In this document: positions 22,267 through 31,424 of the stretch, piece by piece | How positions within the stretch are numbered: the stretch's first letter is position 1 | Layout: every line of letters starts with the position of its first letter | NCBI GenBank assembly: GCA_029553375.1 | Contig: JAKPCH010000095.1 | Span: forward strand, 49,491-113,490 | Direction: 5' to 3' | Length of the DNA stretch: 64,000 bases | Origin: Deltaproteobacteria bacterium | Lineage (GTDB): Bacteria; Desulfobacterota; Syntrophia; Syntrophales; UBA8958 | Notes under the pieces: generated by a model | What the model was told of the DNA's origin: nothing | What the model saw: the letters and a program-made list of their open reading frames with translations, nothing else | The model's database searches: none | Program-made: the position numbers and the translations under genes

Positions 22267-24108
22267 ATGAAGAGAATTGGCCGATCGGTGTTTGTGCTGT
22301 GTTTATCCCTTGTTTTGCTGGCGGGGTTCCCCGGATGGGCCAAGGCCGAAGGCATGGGGGATTCTCTCCGGGCGGAAGGGGCGTCTAAATCCGCCCCCGC
22401 CGCAGGCGAGAAACAAGGAGTCGCCGCCGGCACGGAAAAGAGGGCCGGGAAGAGGTTCGCGGCCCGGGACGAACAGGAGATCATGGAGCAGGCCCTGGCC
22501 CTCCTGGACGCCTCCCGGGAGTACTGGGAGCAGGGAAACGTGGAGAACGCCCTGGAGATGCTGGACCAGGCCTACAGCCTCATCATCGAAACCAACGGTG
22601 ACCAGGCCGTCTCCAGGCAGAAGGACGACCTGCGCCTCCTCATCTCCAAGCGGATCCTCGCCATCTACAGCGCCATGCAGACAAAGACAAAGGGCAAGAG
22701 GGGAGAGATCCCCCTGGTCATGAATGCCGACGTGGAGAGGGAGATCCGGTCCTTCCAGGGGGTGGAGAGGGATTTCTTCATCGCCGCCTACCAGCGGTCC
22801 TTTACCTACCGGCCCATGATCCTAAAGGAATTGAAAAAGGCCGGCCTCCCCGAGGAACTCTCGTGGCTGCCCCTCGTAGAAAGCGGTTTCAAGATCACCG
22901 CCCTTTCCCGGGCGAGGGCCCTCGGCCTCTGGCAGTTCATCCCCTCGACGGGTTACAAGTACGGCCTCGACCGGGACGACTGGATCGACGAGCGAATGGA
23001 TTGGGAGAAATCCACCCGGGCGGCCATTGCCTATCTGAGGGAGCTTCATGACATGTTCGGCGACTGGCTTACCGTCCTGGCCGCCTACAACTGCGGCGAA
23101 GGACGGGTCATGAGGGTCATCTCTGGTCAACACATCAACTATCTCGACCGTTTCTGGGACCTCTACCAGCGTCTTCCCTACGAGACGGCCCGCTATGTCC
23201 CCCGCTTCCTCGCCACCCTCTTCATCATCAGGGATCCGAAGAAATACGGCCTGGACCTGGGGGGTGAGCCCCAACCCCTCTTCCCCATGATGTACGAAAC
23301 GGTAAAAACGGGCAAACCGATGCGTCTGGAGGACATCGCCGCCCGCCTGGCCGTCTCCGAGGAGACCCTCCATGGCCTAAACCCCGAGCTCCGTCACAAG
23401 ATCACCCCCGAGCGGGAATACACCTTGCGCCTGCCTGTCGGTACAGGGGAGGCCTTCGCCAAGGTCGTCGATGAGATCCCGCGCTGGGAGAAGCCCCTGC
23501 CCGTGCCCAAGGAACGCCCCGTCTTGGTCGTCCACCGTGTAAAGCGAGGGGAGACCGTCGAGGTCCTGGCCCGGAAGTACGGGGTGTCCCAAAATGCCAT
23601 CAGGAAGTACAACCACCTTGGGAAAAAGGTGGCTCTCAAGACCGGTCAGGCCGTGAAGATACCCATCAGTCCCTCCCGGGACACCCGCAGGGCCGCTGTG
23701 AAAGGTGGGGGAGAAAAACCTGCCCCGGAGGCCCGTGCTTACTACAGGGTGAAGAGGGGGGACACCCTGGCTTCCATCGCCAAGCGTCACGACACGACGG
23801 TAGCGGAACTGAAGAGGATCAACAAGTTGAAGGGCGAGAGGGTCGTGGTCGGCCAGACCCTGCAGCTGGCGGCAAGAGATCTGGAGCGGAAAGACGACGT
23901 TGCCAAGGAGCGGAGGAAAGGGGGAGGGAAGGGTGCCCAGACCGCCGATGTCAAGAAGGCCACCAAGACCTACTTGGTCAAGAAGGGGGACACCCTCGCC
24001 AAGATCAGCCGCCGGCACGACGTCAGCATCGCCCGCCTCAGGGAACTCAACGGTATAAGGAAAGGAGACGAGCTCCTCAAGGTGGGGCAGGTCATCGTGG
24101 TGGAGTGA
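22267..24108 (+). CDS. mltD: Membrane-bound lytic murein transglycosylase D-like with LysM repeats
   Basis: Signal peptide, SLT (LPLVESGFKITALSRARALGLWQFIPSTG), three C-terminal LysM repeats. Confidence 0.93.
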   Translation: MKRIGRSVFVLCLSLVLLAGFPGWAKAEGMGDSLRAEGASKSAPAAGEKQGVAAGTEKRAGKRFAARDEQEIMEQALALLDASREYWEQGNVENALEMLDQAYSLIIETNGDQAVSRQKDDLRLLISKRILAIYSAMQTKTKGKRGEIPLVMNADVEREIRSFQGVERDFFIAAYQRSFTYRPMILKELKKAGLPEELSWLPLVESGFKITALSRARALGLWQFIPSTGYKYGLDRDDWIDERMDWEKSTRAAIAYLRELHDMFGDWLTVLAAYNCGEGRVMRVISGQHINYLDRFWDLYQRLPYETARYVPRFLATLFIIRDPKKYGLDLGGEPQPLFPMMYETVKTGKPMRLEDIAARLAVSEETLHGLNPELRHKITPEREYTLRLPVGTGEAFAKVVDEIPRWEKPLPVPKERPVLVVHRVKRGETVEVLARKYGVSQNAIRKYNHLGKKVALKTGQAVKIPISPSRDTRRAAVKGGGEKPAPEARAYYRVKRGDTLASIAKRHDTTVAELKRINKLKGERVVVGQTLQLAARDLERKDDVAKERRKGGGKGAQTADVKKATKTYLVKKGDTLAKISRRHDVSIARLRELNGIRKGDELLKVGQVIVVE

Positions 24109-24132
24109 AGGCCAACTCCCGCACCTGAGCGG

Positions 24133-25500
24133 TCATTTATCGACGTCCAGGGAACGAGCGGCCTCCCTGAGGCGTCCCTCGACGTAAGCCCTGATTTCCC
24201 GCAGACGTTCCTCCGTTTCCGCCTCGAAACGGAGGACGAGGACGGGCTGGGTGTTGGAGGCCCGTATAAGTCCCCAGCCGTCGGGGAAGGGGATCCTCAC
24301 CCCGTCGATGTCGATGACGGGATACTCCTTGGCGAGGCGGTCCCTGACCGCGGCGACGACACTGAACTTGACCTCGTCGGGGCAGTCCACGCGGATCTCG
24401 GGGGTGGCGACCGTTTGCGGGACGTCGGCGAGGAGGTCGCTGAGGGTCTTCCCCGAACGGGAGACGATCTCCAAGAGACGCACGGAGGCGTAGACGGCGT
24501 CGTCGTAACCGAAGTAGCGGTCGGCGAAGAAGAGATGGCCGCTCATCTCCCCCGCCAGGAGGGCCTTTTCCTCCTTCATCTTCCCTTTGATGAGGGAATG
24601 GCCGGCCTTCCACATGATGGGGCGCCCCCCGTGGGCGGCGATATCGTCGTAGAGCTTCTGGGAACACTTGACCTCCCCGATGATGGCGGCCCCGGGATTC
24701 GCCGCGAGGATGGAGCGGGAGAACAGGATCAGGAGCTCGTCGCCCCAGAGGATGCGGCCCTTCTCCGTCACGACCCCCAGGCGGTCGGCATCCCCGTCGA
24801 AGGCCAGGCCCAGGTCGGCCTTGATGGCGTCCACTTGGGCGATGAGGTCGTTGAGGTTTTCCGGGACCGTCGGGTCGGGGAAGTGATGGGGGAACCGGCC
24901 GTCGGGCTCGCAGTACAGGGCCGTGACGAGGCACCCGAGGCGGCGGTAGATGGGCAAGGCGAAGAGACCCCCTGTCCCGTTACCCCCGTCGACGACGATC
25001 CTGAGACCCTCCCGCACCGAGACGTTGTCCACGAGGAAGTCCTCGTAGGCCCCGGCGATGTCTTTCTCGTCCCCTCTCCCCTTACCTTCTTGGTAAACGC
25101 CACCCTCGATGATGCGGCGGAGCTCCTGGATCTCGTCGCCGTAGATCGTGTCGGGGCCGATGCAGATTTTGAAACCATTGAAATCGGGAGGATTGTGGCT
25201 CCCCGTGACCATGACGCCCCCGTCGGTGGCGAGGTGGCGGATGGAGAAATAGAGCATCGGCGTCGTGGACAGACCGATATCGACGGTGTCGATACCCGCC
25301 TTCCTCAGACCCTCGGCCATGGCCGCGGCGAAGGAGGCCGAGCTGAGGCGGCAGTCCCGGCCCACGGTCATGGTCCTGAGGCCCAGGTTGCGGGCTTGGG
25401 TGCCGATGGCCCGGCCGAGGGTGGTGACGATGTCCTCCGTCAGGTCCCGGCCGACGATCCCCCTTATGTCGTACTCGCGAAAGATGGCTGGATTGATCAT
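24133..25500 (-). CDS. Phosphomannomutase/phosphoglucomutase
   Basis: FREYDIRGIVG, VTGSHNPPDFNGFK active Ser, AFDGDADRLGVV. Confidence 0.95.
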   Translation of the reverse strand: MINPAIFREYDIRGIVGRDLTEDIVTTLGRAIGTQARNLGLRTMTVGRDCRLSSASFAAAMAEGLRKAGIDTVDIGLSTTPMLYFSIRHLATDGGVMVTGSHNPPDFNGFKICIGPDTIYGDEIQELRRIIEGGVYQEGKGRGDEKDIAGAYEDFLVDNVSVREGLRIVVDGGNGTGGLFALPIYRRLGCLVTALYCEPDGRFPHHFPDPTVPENLNDLIAQVDAIKADLGLAFDGDADRLGVVTEKGRILWGDELLILFSRSILAANPGAAIIGEVKCSQKLYDDIAAHGGRPIMWKAGHSLIKGKMKEEKALLAGEMSGHLFFADRYFGYDDAVYASVRLLEIVSRSGKTLSDLLADVPQTVATPEIRVDCPDEVKFSVVAAVRDRLAKEYPVIDIDGVRIPFPDGWGLIRASNTQPVLVLRFEAETEERLREIRAYVEGRLREAARSLDVDK

Positions 25501-25540
25501 CGTGTTATCTCAAATACCCTTTCGTTTTGTTGCGGGCCTC

Positions 25541-26278
25541 CTACCACAAACGGTTCCGGTCATCAAACCCTTTTGCTGTCGATTCGTGGTCGATTGAGAC
25601 GAGGGGTAAGAGGTCCCGGAGGTCCGCGATCACAGCCTCGGCGCCCGCCTCCCTTAGTTGGCCCTCGTCCGCCGTCCCGCTCAGGACGCCCACCGTTTTC
25701 AGCCCCACCCTCCGCCCCATGGTGATGTCCATGGGGTGATCCCCCACCATGACGCCCCGGGAGGCCCCGCAGCCCAGGGCGGCCATGGCCCGCCGGAGGT
25801 GGTAGGGGTCCGGTTTGACCAGGGGGGTGTCATCCCTGGTAATGACCACATCCAGGAGGTCCCTCACGTCGGGGAAGACCCTTTCCACCGCCGCCGTGCA
25901 ATTGCGGGTCAAGACGGCGGTTTTCACACCTTTTAGTCTCAGTGCGGTCAGGACCCCCCGGGCACCCGGCAGGAGTTCCCCCTTCGCCGCGGCCTCCAGC
26001 TCGATCTCCCTCACGGCCTCGAAGGCCTCCCCGTGGAACAGGCGTGCCTTTTCTTGGTCCCGGGCGGCGATGACCCGTGTGCCTTCCGCGATCATTTCCA
26101 GGACGTAGGGCGCCGTCAAATCCTCCCTCAGGACCCCGTAACGGTGGAGGATTTCAATGACCGTCCGTCTCATGGCGGGGAAATCGATGTTGAGGACCGC
26201 CAGGGTCCCGTCGAAATCGAAGAAGACGGCCCGCGGCGTTCGTCCGTCGAAGAGGGCCTTGCTTCCCAGTTCAGCCAT
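25541..26278 (-). CDS. HAD-superfamily phosphatase
   Basis: VFFDFDGTLAVLNIDF, MVGDHPMDITMGRR. Confidence 0.88.
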   Translation of the reverse strand: MAELGSKALFDGRTPRAVFFDFDGTLAVLNIDFPAMRRTVIEILHRYGVLREDLTAPYVLEMIAEGTRVIAARDQEKARLFHGEAFEAVREIELEAAAKGELLPGARGVLTALRLKGVKTAVLTRNCTAAVERVFPDVRDLLDVVITRDDTPLVKPDPYHLRRAMAALGCGASRGVMVGDHPMDITMGRRVGLKTVGVLSGTADEGQLREAGAEAVIADLRDLLPLVSIDHESTAKGFDDRNRLW

Positions 26279-27137
26279 GGCCGCCCTTCAGGTAGTCGAG
26301 GCGCAGGCTGCGCCGTCGTTGCCTCTTGGCCCCCAGGCCGGGGGGAGTGAATCCCCAGACGGTCCTCAGGAAGTTCATGACGATGAAGAACGTGGCCCCC
26401 CAGAGGATCTCCTCCGTGCCGTCTGTGTCCTCGTGGAGGAAGCAGGGGAAGTCCCAGGGGCCTTCATCGGGGGTGGGCAGCCGCGGATCGGCCTCGATGG
26501 TGTAGCGGGCGTAGCGCTTCTCCTCGAAGAGATTCTCGATCGGGATCTCCACGATCTTGGCCACTTCCTCGTTGGGCCTGTAGAAGAGGCCCCCCTTGAC
26601 CCATCCCACCAGGGGGAAGATGGTCCTTCTGAACATATGGAGGGAGTAAGTGGGCAGGGGGCCGAGAAAACGGACGAAGGCGGGGTTGAGGCCTATCTCT
26701 TCCCACGTCTCCCGGAGGGCGTTGGCGAAAAACGTCGTGATGAGGCGGTAGGAGAAGCGGTCACGGGCCCGGGCTTGTGCCTTCGCGGGTCCCCCGAAGA
26801 AGGGGAAGGGGAGATAACGCATGAGAAAACCGAAGGCGCCGTCGGCCGCGGGATTCAGAATCCCCCCGGGACAGCTGAGGTCGCCGCCCTGGGGCACCAG
26901 GTCCGATCTCTTGATCAATTGGAGGGCCGGCCTCGCCTTTCCGACTACGTCCGGACCGGTCCCGGCCGTGAGGAGCAGGAGGACGCCGGCGGCGCTGTGG
27001 GACCGCCCCGCGGCGTTATCCTCACCGATGAGCCGCCGCTTGGCCGCGTAGTCGAGGGGTGATCGACCCAGCCTCTCCCGGACAAGCTGGGGGATATCTC
27101 CTTCCCGCGGCAGGATGCCGTCAGTGGGCTCGATCAT
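26271..27137 (-). CDS. Nudix hydrolase, CoA pyrophosphatase-like
   Basis: Nudix-box region NALRETWEEIGL preceded by C-PGG segment (SCPGGILNPAADG). Confidence 0.8.
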   Translation of the reverse strand: MIEPTDGILPREGDIPQLVRERLGRSPLDYAAKRRLIGEDNAAGRSHSAAGVLLLLTAGTGPDVVGKARPALQLIKRSDLVPQGGDLSCPGGILNPAADGAFGFLMRYLPFPFFGGPAKAQARARDRFSYRLITTFFANALRETWEEIGLNPAFVRFLGPLPTYSLHMFRRTIFPLVGWVKGGLFYRPNEEVAKIVEIPIENLFEEKRYARYTIEADPRLPTPDEGPWDFPCFLHEDTDGTEEILWGATFFIVMNFLRTVWGFTPPGLGAKRQRRRSLRLDYLKGGHG

Positions 27138-28110
27138 GACGGCCCTCCGCTTCCCGAGCGAACAGGTCCTCCATCAATTCCTCGTGCAGGCAAGGGGAGG
27201 GGAAGCGCATAAAGAAACCGCAGTGGCCCCCGAAGGTGGTGACGATGATCCGCAGGAGGGGGTGGGGTCGGAGGTCTTGAAACTCATCTGCGTCGATGAT
27301 GGGGTCGTCGGCGGAGGTGATGACCGTCACGGGCGTTCTGAGAGAGGCGAAGAACGAGTCTTTGATGGTGTAATGGCCGAAGTAGTGGCGGTAATCGCGG
27401 AACTGGGGGAAGTAGGGAACGATGTTCTCCGTCAGGGCCATGCAGGTGTCGTGTTTCATCAGGGATTTGAAGTCGTAGAGATGGGGGAACAAGCGTTCCT
27501 TCCTGCGGAGGGAACGCTTCCATTTTTTCAGGAAATACCGGCGATAGACGAAACTTTCGTCGATGGCCAGGGTCGCCTTGAGAGGGTCCAGGGCGGGGCT
27601 TACGGCGACGACGTGTCTGAGACCCGCGATCGGCTCGTCGGCGTCCCGGGCGGCGACGCGGAGGGCGAAATTGCCCCCCAGGGAGAAACCGACGAGGAAA
27701 CTGGGGAGGTCATCCGCGAAGTTGGAGGCGATCTTGACGGCCTGGTAGGTCTCCTCGGTGAGGGCGCCGTGGAAGAGACCCTCGTTGAGATGGTGGGTGT
27801 CGCCGTGATCGCGGAGGTTCATCCTAAAGACGCGGAAACCCGCCTTGAGGAGACGCCCCGCCAGAGAGCGGATATAGGAGGAGGCCGCGCTCCCCTCCCA
27901 GCCGTGAAGGAGGATCGCGAGACCCTTGGCCTTTCCCGCCGGCTCGTTCAGGTATCCCATGAGGCGGGCCCCCGTCTCCGTCTCCACGATCCGGCGCACG
28001 GCCCCGGCCAACAGCCGGCCGATGCCGACGGCCCGGAGGCGGCTGCTGCCAAGGATGGTCTGGACATGGGGATTGCGGAGCAGGAGGCTCGGTCGATAAC
28101 GTGAATCCAT
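27121..28110 (-). CDS. YheT-family alpha/beta hydrolase
   Basis: NPHVQTILG, LLHGWEGSAASSYIRSLAGRLLKAGFRVFRMNLRDHG, LVGFSLGGNFALR nucleophile elbow. Confidence 0.9.
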   Translation of the reverse strand: MDSRYRPSLLLRNPHVQTILGSSRLRAVGIGRLLAGAVRRIVETETGARLMGYLNEPAGKAKGLAILLHGWEGSAASSYIRSLAGRLLKAGFRVFRMNLRDHGDTHHLNEGLFHGALTEETYQAVKIASNFADDLPSFLVGFSLGGNFALRVAARDADEPIAGLRHVVAVSPALDPLKATLAIDESFVYRRYFLKKWKRSLRRKERLFPHLYDFKSLMKHDTCMALTENIVPYFPQFRDYRHYFGHYTIKDSFFASLRTPVTVITSADDPIIDADEFQDLRPHPLLRIIVTTFGGHCGFFMRFPSPCLHEELMEDLFAREAEGRHDRAH

Positions 28111-28117
28111 TGCCGCT

Positions 28118-28146
28118 TATGTAATGCGACCGGATTGTCTTGTCAA
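28118..28146 (-). promoter_or_regulatory. sigma-70-type promoter of the hydrolase-Nudix-HAD operon
   Basis: TTGACA (28146-28141) N17 TACATA (28123-28118) on the minus strand. Confidence 0.8.
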
Positions 28147-28336
28147 CGCACTAATTGACCGATTGGGGTCGGGTCTGGAAATTGGCGTCCTAGACAAGAT
28201 GGTCGCCCGGATAAGCGTTCGAGCGCCCCGGACTGGCCCGATGGGGACCGAAAGAAAAGAACCTTCCGATTCGCTTCTGTGGCCCGTGGCGCGAGATGGA
28301 CGGAATCCCGGAAGGACCGCCATGACAGGAATTTTT

Positions 28337-28510
28337 ATCATTGACGATTACTCAATGATTTCATATGGATGACCTGTATGGGAACTCCGATATCCCCCTC
28401 CGGGGGGTCCTTAAGTCGGCGTTAACGCCGCCGACTGAGGGGCGCACCGACCATGATCGTCATCCCCAATTTCAAAAGAAAAAGCCCTTAATTTATAAGG
28501 GCTTTTTCTT
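28337..28510. other. Structured intergenic element, possible small RNA
   Basis: Dyad ATCATTGA-N7-TCAATGAT (28337-28359); nested stem GGATGAC..TATGG / CCATG..GTCATCC (28367-28465) enclosing two hairpins (28392-28408, 28414-28436); terminator at 28476-28510. Confidence 0.45.
28476..28510. terminator. Bidirectional Rho-independent terminator
   Basis: AAGAAAAAGCCCTTA-ATTTA-TAAGGGCTTTTTCTT, perfect 15-bp inverted repeat with T-rich 3' side on both strands. Confidence 0.9.
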
Positions 28511-28537
28511 ATATTTCACTTTTTCCGGGTGATCTTT

Positions 28538-28614
28538 TGGTGGCGGTGCAGGGAATCGAACCCCGGACACTACGGATATGAGCCGTATGCTCTGACCTGC
28601 TGAGCTACACCGCC
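28538..28614 (-). tRNA. tRNA-Met(CAT) (or Ile2 CAT), CCA encoded
   Basis: Reverse complement GGCGGTGTAGCTCAGCAGGTCAGAGCATACGGCTCATATCCGTAG...CACCGCCACCA. Confidence 0.93.
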
Positions 28615-28635
28615 GCAGTTTGGGAATGTCGGTAC

Positions 28636-28664
28636 CATATATTACAGGGACGCCTCTTTGTCAA
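28636..28664 (-). promoter_or_regulatory. sigma-70-type promoter of the CAT tRNA
   Basis: TTGACA-N17-TATATG on the minus strand. Confidence 0.8.
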
Positions 28665-28668
28665 CCCC

Positions 28669-30432
28669 TTACTGAACGGTTATCTTGTACGAGGCGATGA
28701 CGCTGCTTTTGCCGAAGACAGAACCGCCGGGGACAACCAGGGCCATGACCACCTCATTTTCTCCGTCGTTGTCGGCGTCCTTGATCTGGTAGTCAGCCAC
28801 GTAGCCGCTCATCTTCCGGGTGTGCCAGTTCTCTACGAACCCCATCTGGTCCCATTCAAGATTGTAGAACTCGCTGGCCGTAAAGATCCTGACATTTTTC
28901 ATGTATCTGCCGACGCTCGAGTGGTTTCTCACGACGATCAACTCCCGCCGGCCGTCCTTATTGGTGTCGTAGGGGATGATGCGGCTGTTCAGGTAGGTGT
29001 AGTAGTTCGTGACGTCATCCCCGTAATTGTCCATGCCGATGACCTCCACGTAGAGGTTGCTGCCGCCGAAGACCTCCTCGGACGTGTAGAGGAGTTCCTT
29101 GCTCCCCATGACCGCTTTGATCCGGGTGAGGTCCTTGTCCGTCTCCTCATAGACGACGAGGCGGTCGTATTCGTTGTAGGTGATGATCTTTTCCCTCCCC
29201 GATCCCAAGTTGTCAAGGGCGAGGCCGAAGATACAGACCCCAAGCGGTATCTTGAGTCGCTGACCCTCGGTGATCTTCCCGGCGCGGACGGTCATTTCAT
29301 AGATTGGTGTGTCGAAGGGCCTGTTCATGCCCCCCGAGGAGTCGATCTTCTGTCCCAGGAGCCTCACACCGCCGTCCTGGGTGGGAATGGCCCTAAACAG
29401 CCAGGGGAGGTCTGTCTCCATGACCTGAAACTTGCCCTCCCGATATTCGATCACGAAGGAGGAGACGGTGTTGATGACGGATTCCGTTCCCCTGTTGACG
29501 ATGATGTTGGAGACGAGAATCTCTTTGGCGGCGTCACCCCGTATATCGATGATGTCCACCCCGACGTAGTTGTTGTAGGCCTTGCCGGTGATCTTTTGGA
29601 GGAGGACCAGATCTTTGCCCTTTTTCTGGAAGATGTAGACACTGTTTCTGTCTATGGCCACGATCTCGTTCTTGCCGTCGCCGTTGACGTCACCGACATC
29701 CATGCCCCTGAACTCCGTCGGGTAACGCTGGCTCATCCAGAAACCCCTCTTGTCCATGGGTTGACCGCCGCTGAGGAAATCGGGGTTGATACCCGCCGTC
29801 AGGGTCCCCCTCTTACCGGTGCGGATGCCGGCGATGATCTGCGCCTCCCTTCCCGTGGCCGGCTGGGGGGAGGCTGCCGACCCGGTTCCGGACGCCACGG
29901 GGGGCGCGGCCGTTGACGGCTCCGCCCCCGCAGGGGTCCCCTTGCCGCTGATGTGGGCATCGATACTCTTGGCAAAATCGTTGATCTTGGCGATGACGTC
30001 GTCCATGCCCTGGGACTGGGTGAAGATACCGACCCCCGTCTTGTAGGAGGCCACGTCCAGGAGCTTCGCGTCGATGCTGATGCTGTTGCCGATCTTGGTG
30101 ATGCTGCCCCAAACGGCATAGTCGGCGTTGAGGGTCTTGCCGATACCGTAGACGTCGGCCAGGGTCAGCTCTTTCGTTTTGACTTGTTTGACGGCGTCGA
30201 GAACCTTTTCCTTGGGGATCACGTCGGTGTTTTCAGCGGCGGCGATGCGGGAGGTGAGCATGTCCCAGATGCCGTGCTGGACGTAATCTATGTTCTCGGC
30301 GCTGTTGACCCCGAAGGGGAGGACGGCCACCACTTTTTTGCCTCCTCCCTGGACGGCTTCGCCCCGGCCGACGGTCCCCAGGAGGGCGACGGCCAAGAGG
30401 CAGCAAAGGGCTACGGAACTGATTTTTTTCAT
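28669..30432 (-). CDS. Secreted FG-GAP/VCBS repeat-containing protein with CsgG/FlgO-like N-terminal domain
   Basis: Signal peptide MKKISSVALCCLLAVALLG; VVAVLPFGVNSAENIDYVQHGIWDMLTSRI; DVGDVNGDGKNEIVAIDRNSVYIF; likely start M at 30432. Confidence 0.8.
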   Translation of the reverse strand: MKKISSVALCCLLAVALLGTVGRGEAVQGGGKKVVAVLPFGVNSAENIDYVQHGIWDMLTSRIAAAENTDVIPKEKVLDAVKQVKTKELTLADVYGIGKTLNADYAVWGSITKIGNSISIDAKLLDVASYKTGVGIFTQSQGMDDVIAKINDFAKSIDAHISGKGTPAGAEPSTAAPPVASGTGSAASPQPATGREAQIIAGIRTGKRGTLTAGINPDFLSGGQPMDKRGFWMSQRYPTEFRGMDVGDVNGDGKNEIVAIDRNSVYIFQKKGKDLVLLQKITGKAYNNYVGVDIIDIRGDAAKEILVSNIIVNRGTESVINTVSSFVIEYREGKFQVMETDLPWLFRAIPTQDGGVRLLGQKIDSSGGMNRPFDTPIYEMTVRAGKITEGQRLKIPLGVCIFGLALDNLGSGREKIITYNEYDRLVVYEETDKDLTRIKAVMGSKELLYTSEEVFGGSNLYVEVIGMDNYGDDVTNYYTYLNSRIIPYDTNKDGRRELIVVRNHSSVGRYMKNVRIFTASEFYNLEWDQMGFVENWHTRKMSGYVADYQIKDADNDGENEVVMALVVPGGSVFGKSSVIASYKITVQ

Positions 30433-30502
30433 TTTACCTCCCTGGAACACTCAGGAATGGCCCGACTCCTAACACCGGCGATCGGCAAATTCAAGGTCGT
30501 TT

Positions 30503-31285
30503 TTAACGGGGGAAAAGGCCCTTGACCTTCAGCCACAGGATGCCCAGGGATTCATGGACGGCCCGCTCCGCGTTCAGGAGATAGTAGGGATCGGGGAAGT
30601 AATCCCGGGGGTGATACCTCTTTTTGAGCTTGATGACATGATCCGCCGGGGCCGGGACGGGGTTGAGGCCGACCATGCGGAAGGCGAGGACGGAGCGGGG
30701 CATGTGGAGGGCCGAGGTGACGAGAAAGAACGGTTCCCCGCCCAGGATCGGTTTCAAGAGCCTGGCCTGATCTTCCGTGTCGAGGGAACGGGTCTCGCGG
30801 ATCAGATCTTGGTTTTGGACCCCCATGTGGAGGGCCGTCTGGGCCATGATGTCCCCCTCCTTCGCCTCGTCGAAATAGGCGCCCCCCGAGACGATGAGAC
30901 GGGAGCCGGGGAGGCTGCGATGGAGACGGATCCCCTCGAAGAGCCTCCCGAGGGCCTCGCGGGAGAGACGGCTCCCCGGGGGCAGCGAGGGGTCGTCGTC
31001 GGCCCCACCGCCCAGAACGACGATGTAGCGGACCTTGCCGATATAGGGACTCGGGTCGGCGACGGCGGGGTATTGGCCCTCCAGGTAGCCGATGGGTCCC
31101 CGGGCGAAGAAGCCGTAACTCGCCACGATGAGGATCAACAGGGCCGCAACGAGGGTCCAGCGGGCCGCCCGTGAGGGTTTGCGTCTCATCAGGAGGAAGA
31201 GGGTGACGATGAGAAGGACCACAACGACCGTCAGGGGATAGAAGAGGGGGGTCAGGACCTTCTTGACGAGAAACAGGTATTCCAT
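30503..31285 (-). CDS. YdcF/ElyC-family (DUF218) membrane protein
   Basis: Two TM segments, VVLGGGADDDPSLPPGSRLSREALGRLFEGIRLHR, LIVSGGAYFDEAKEGDIM, ETRSLDTEDQA. Confidence 0.88.
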   Translation of the reverse strand: MEYLFLVKKVLTPLFYPLTVVVVLLIVTLFLLMRRKPSRAARWTLVAALLILIVASYGFFARGPIGYLEGQYPAVADPSPYIGKVRYIVVLGGGADDDPSLPPGSRLSREALGRLFEGIRLHRSLPGSRLIVSGGAYFDEAKEGDIMAQTALHMGVQNQDLIRETRSLDTEDQARLLKPILGGEPFFLVTSALHMPRSVLAFRMVGLNPVPAPADHVIKLKKRYHPRDYFPDPYYLLNAERAVHESLGILWLKVKGLFPR

Positions 31286-31424
31286 GGGTCCCTCGTATCA
31301 GAACCATCCGGGGAAGGCAAGATTTCGTTTAATCCTCAAAGGTCTTGACATCGGGCGGCGAAACTGACTAAGCAAGGTGGCGCGGCCTCCCGCCGCGACC
31401 CGAGACCCCGAGGAGGAGCAGACC

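Noticed and set aside
28117-28372. Two small ORFs (74 aa minus, 82 aa plus) in the structured intergenic region
   Set aside because: No RBS, biased composition, and they run through promoter and hairpin elements.
28200-28510. RNase P RNA, tmRNA, 4.5S or 6S RNA as an explanation for the structured region
   Set aside because: Could not find the RNase P GAGGAAAGTCC-type core, tmRNA ends, or the SRP GGAAGGAAGCAGCC-type loop on either strand; 6S not excluded without a covariance search.
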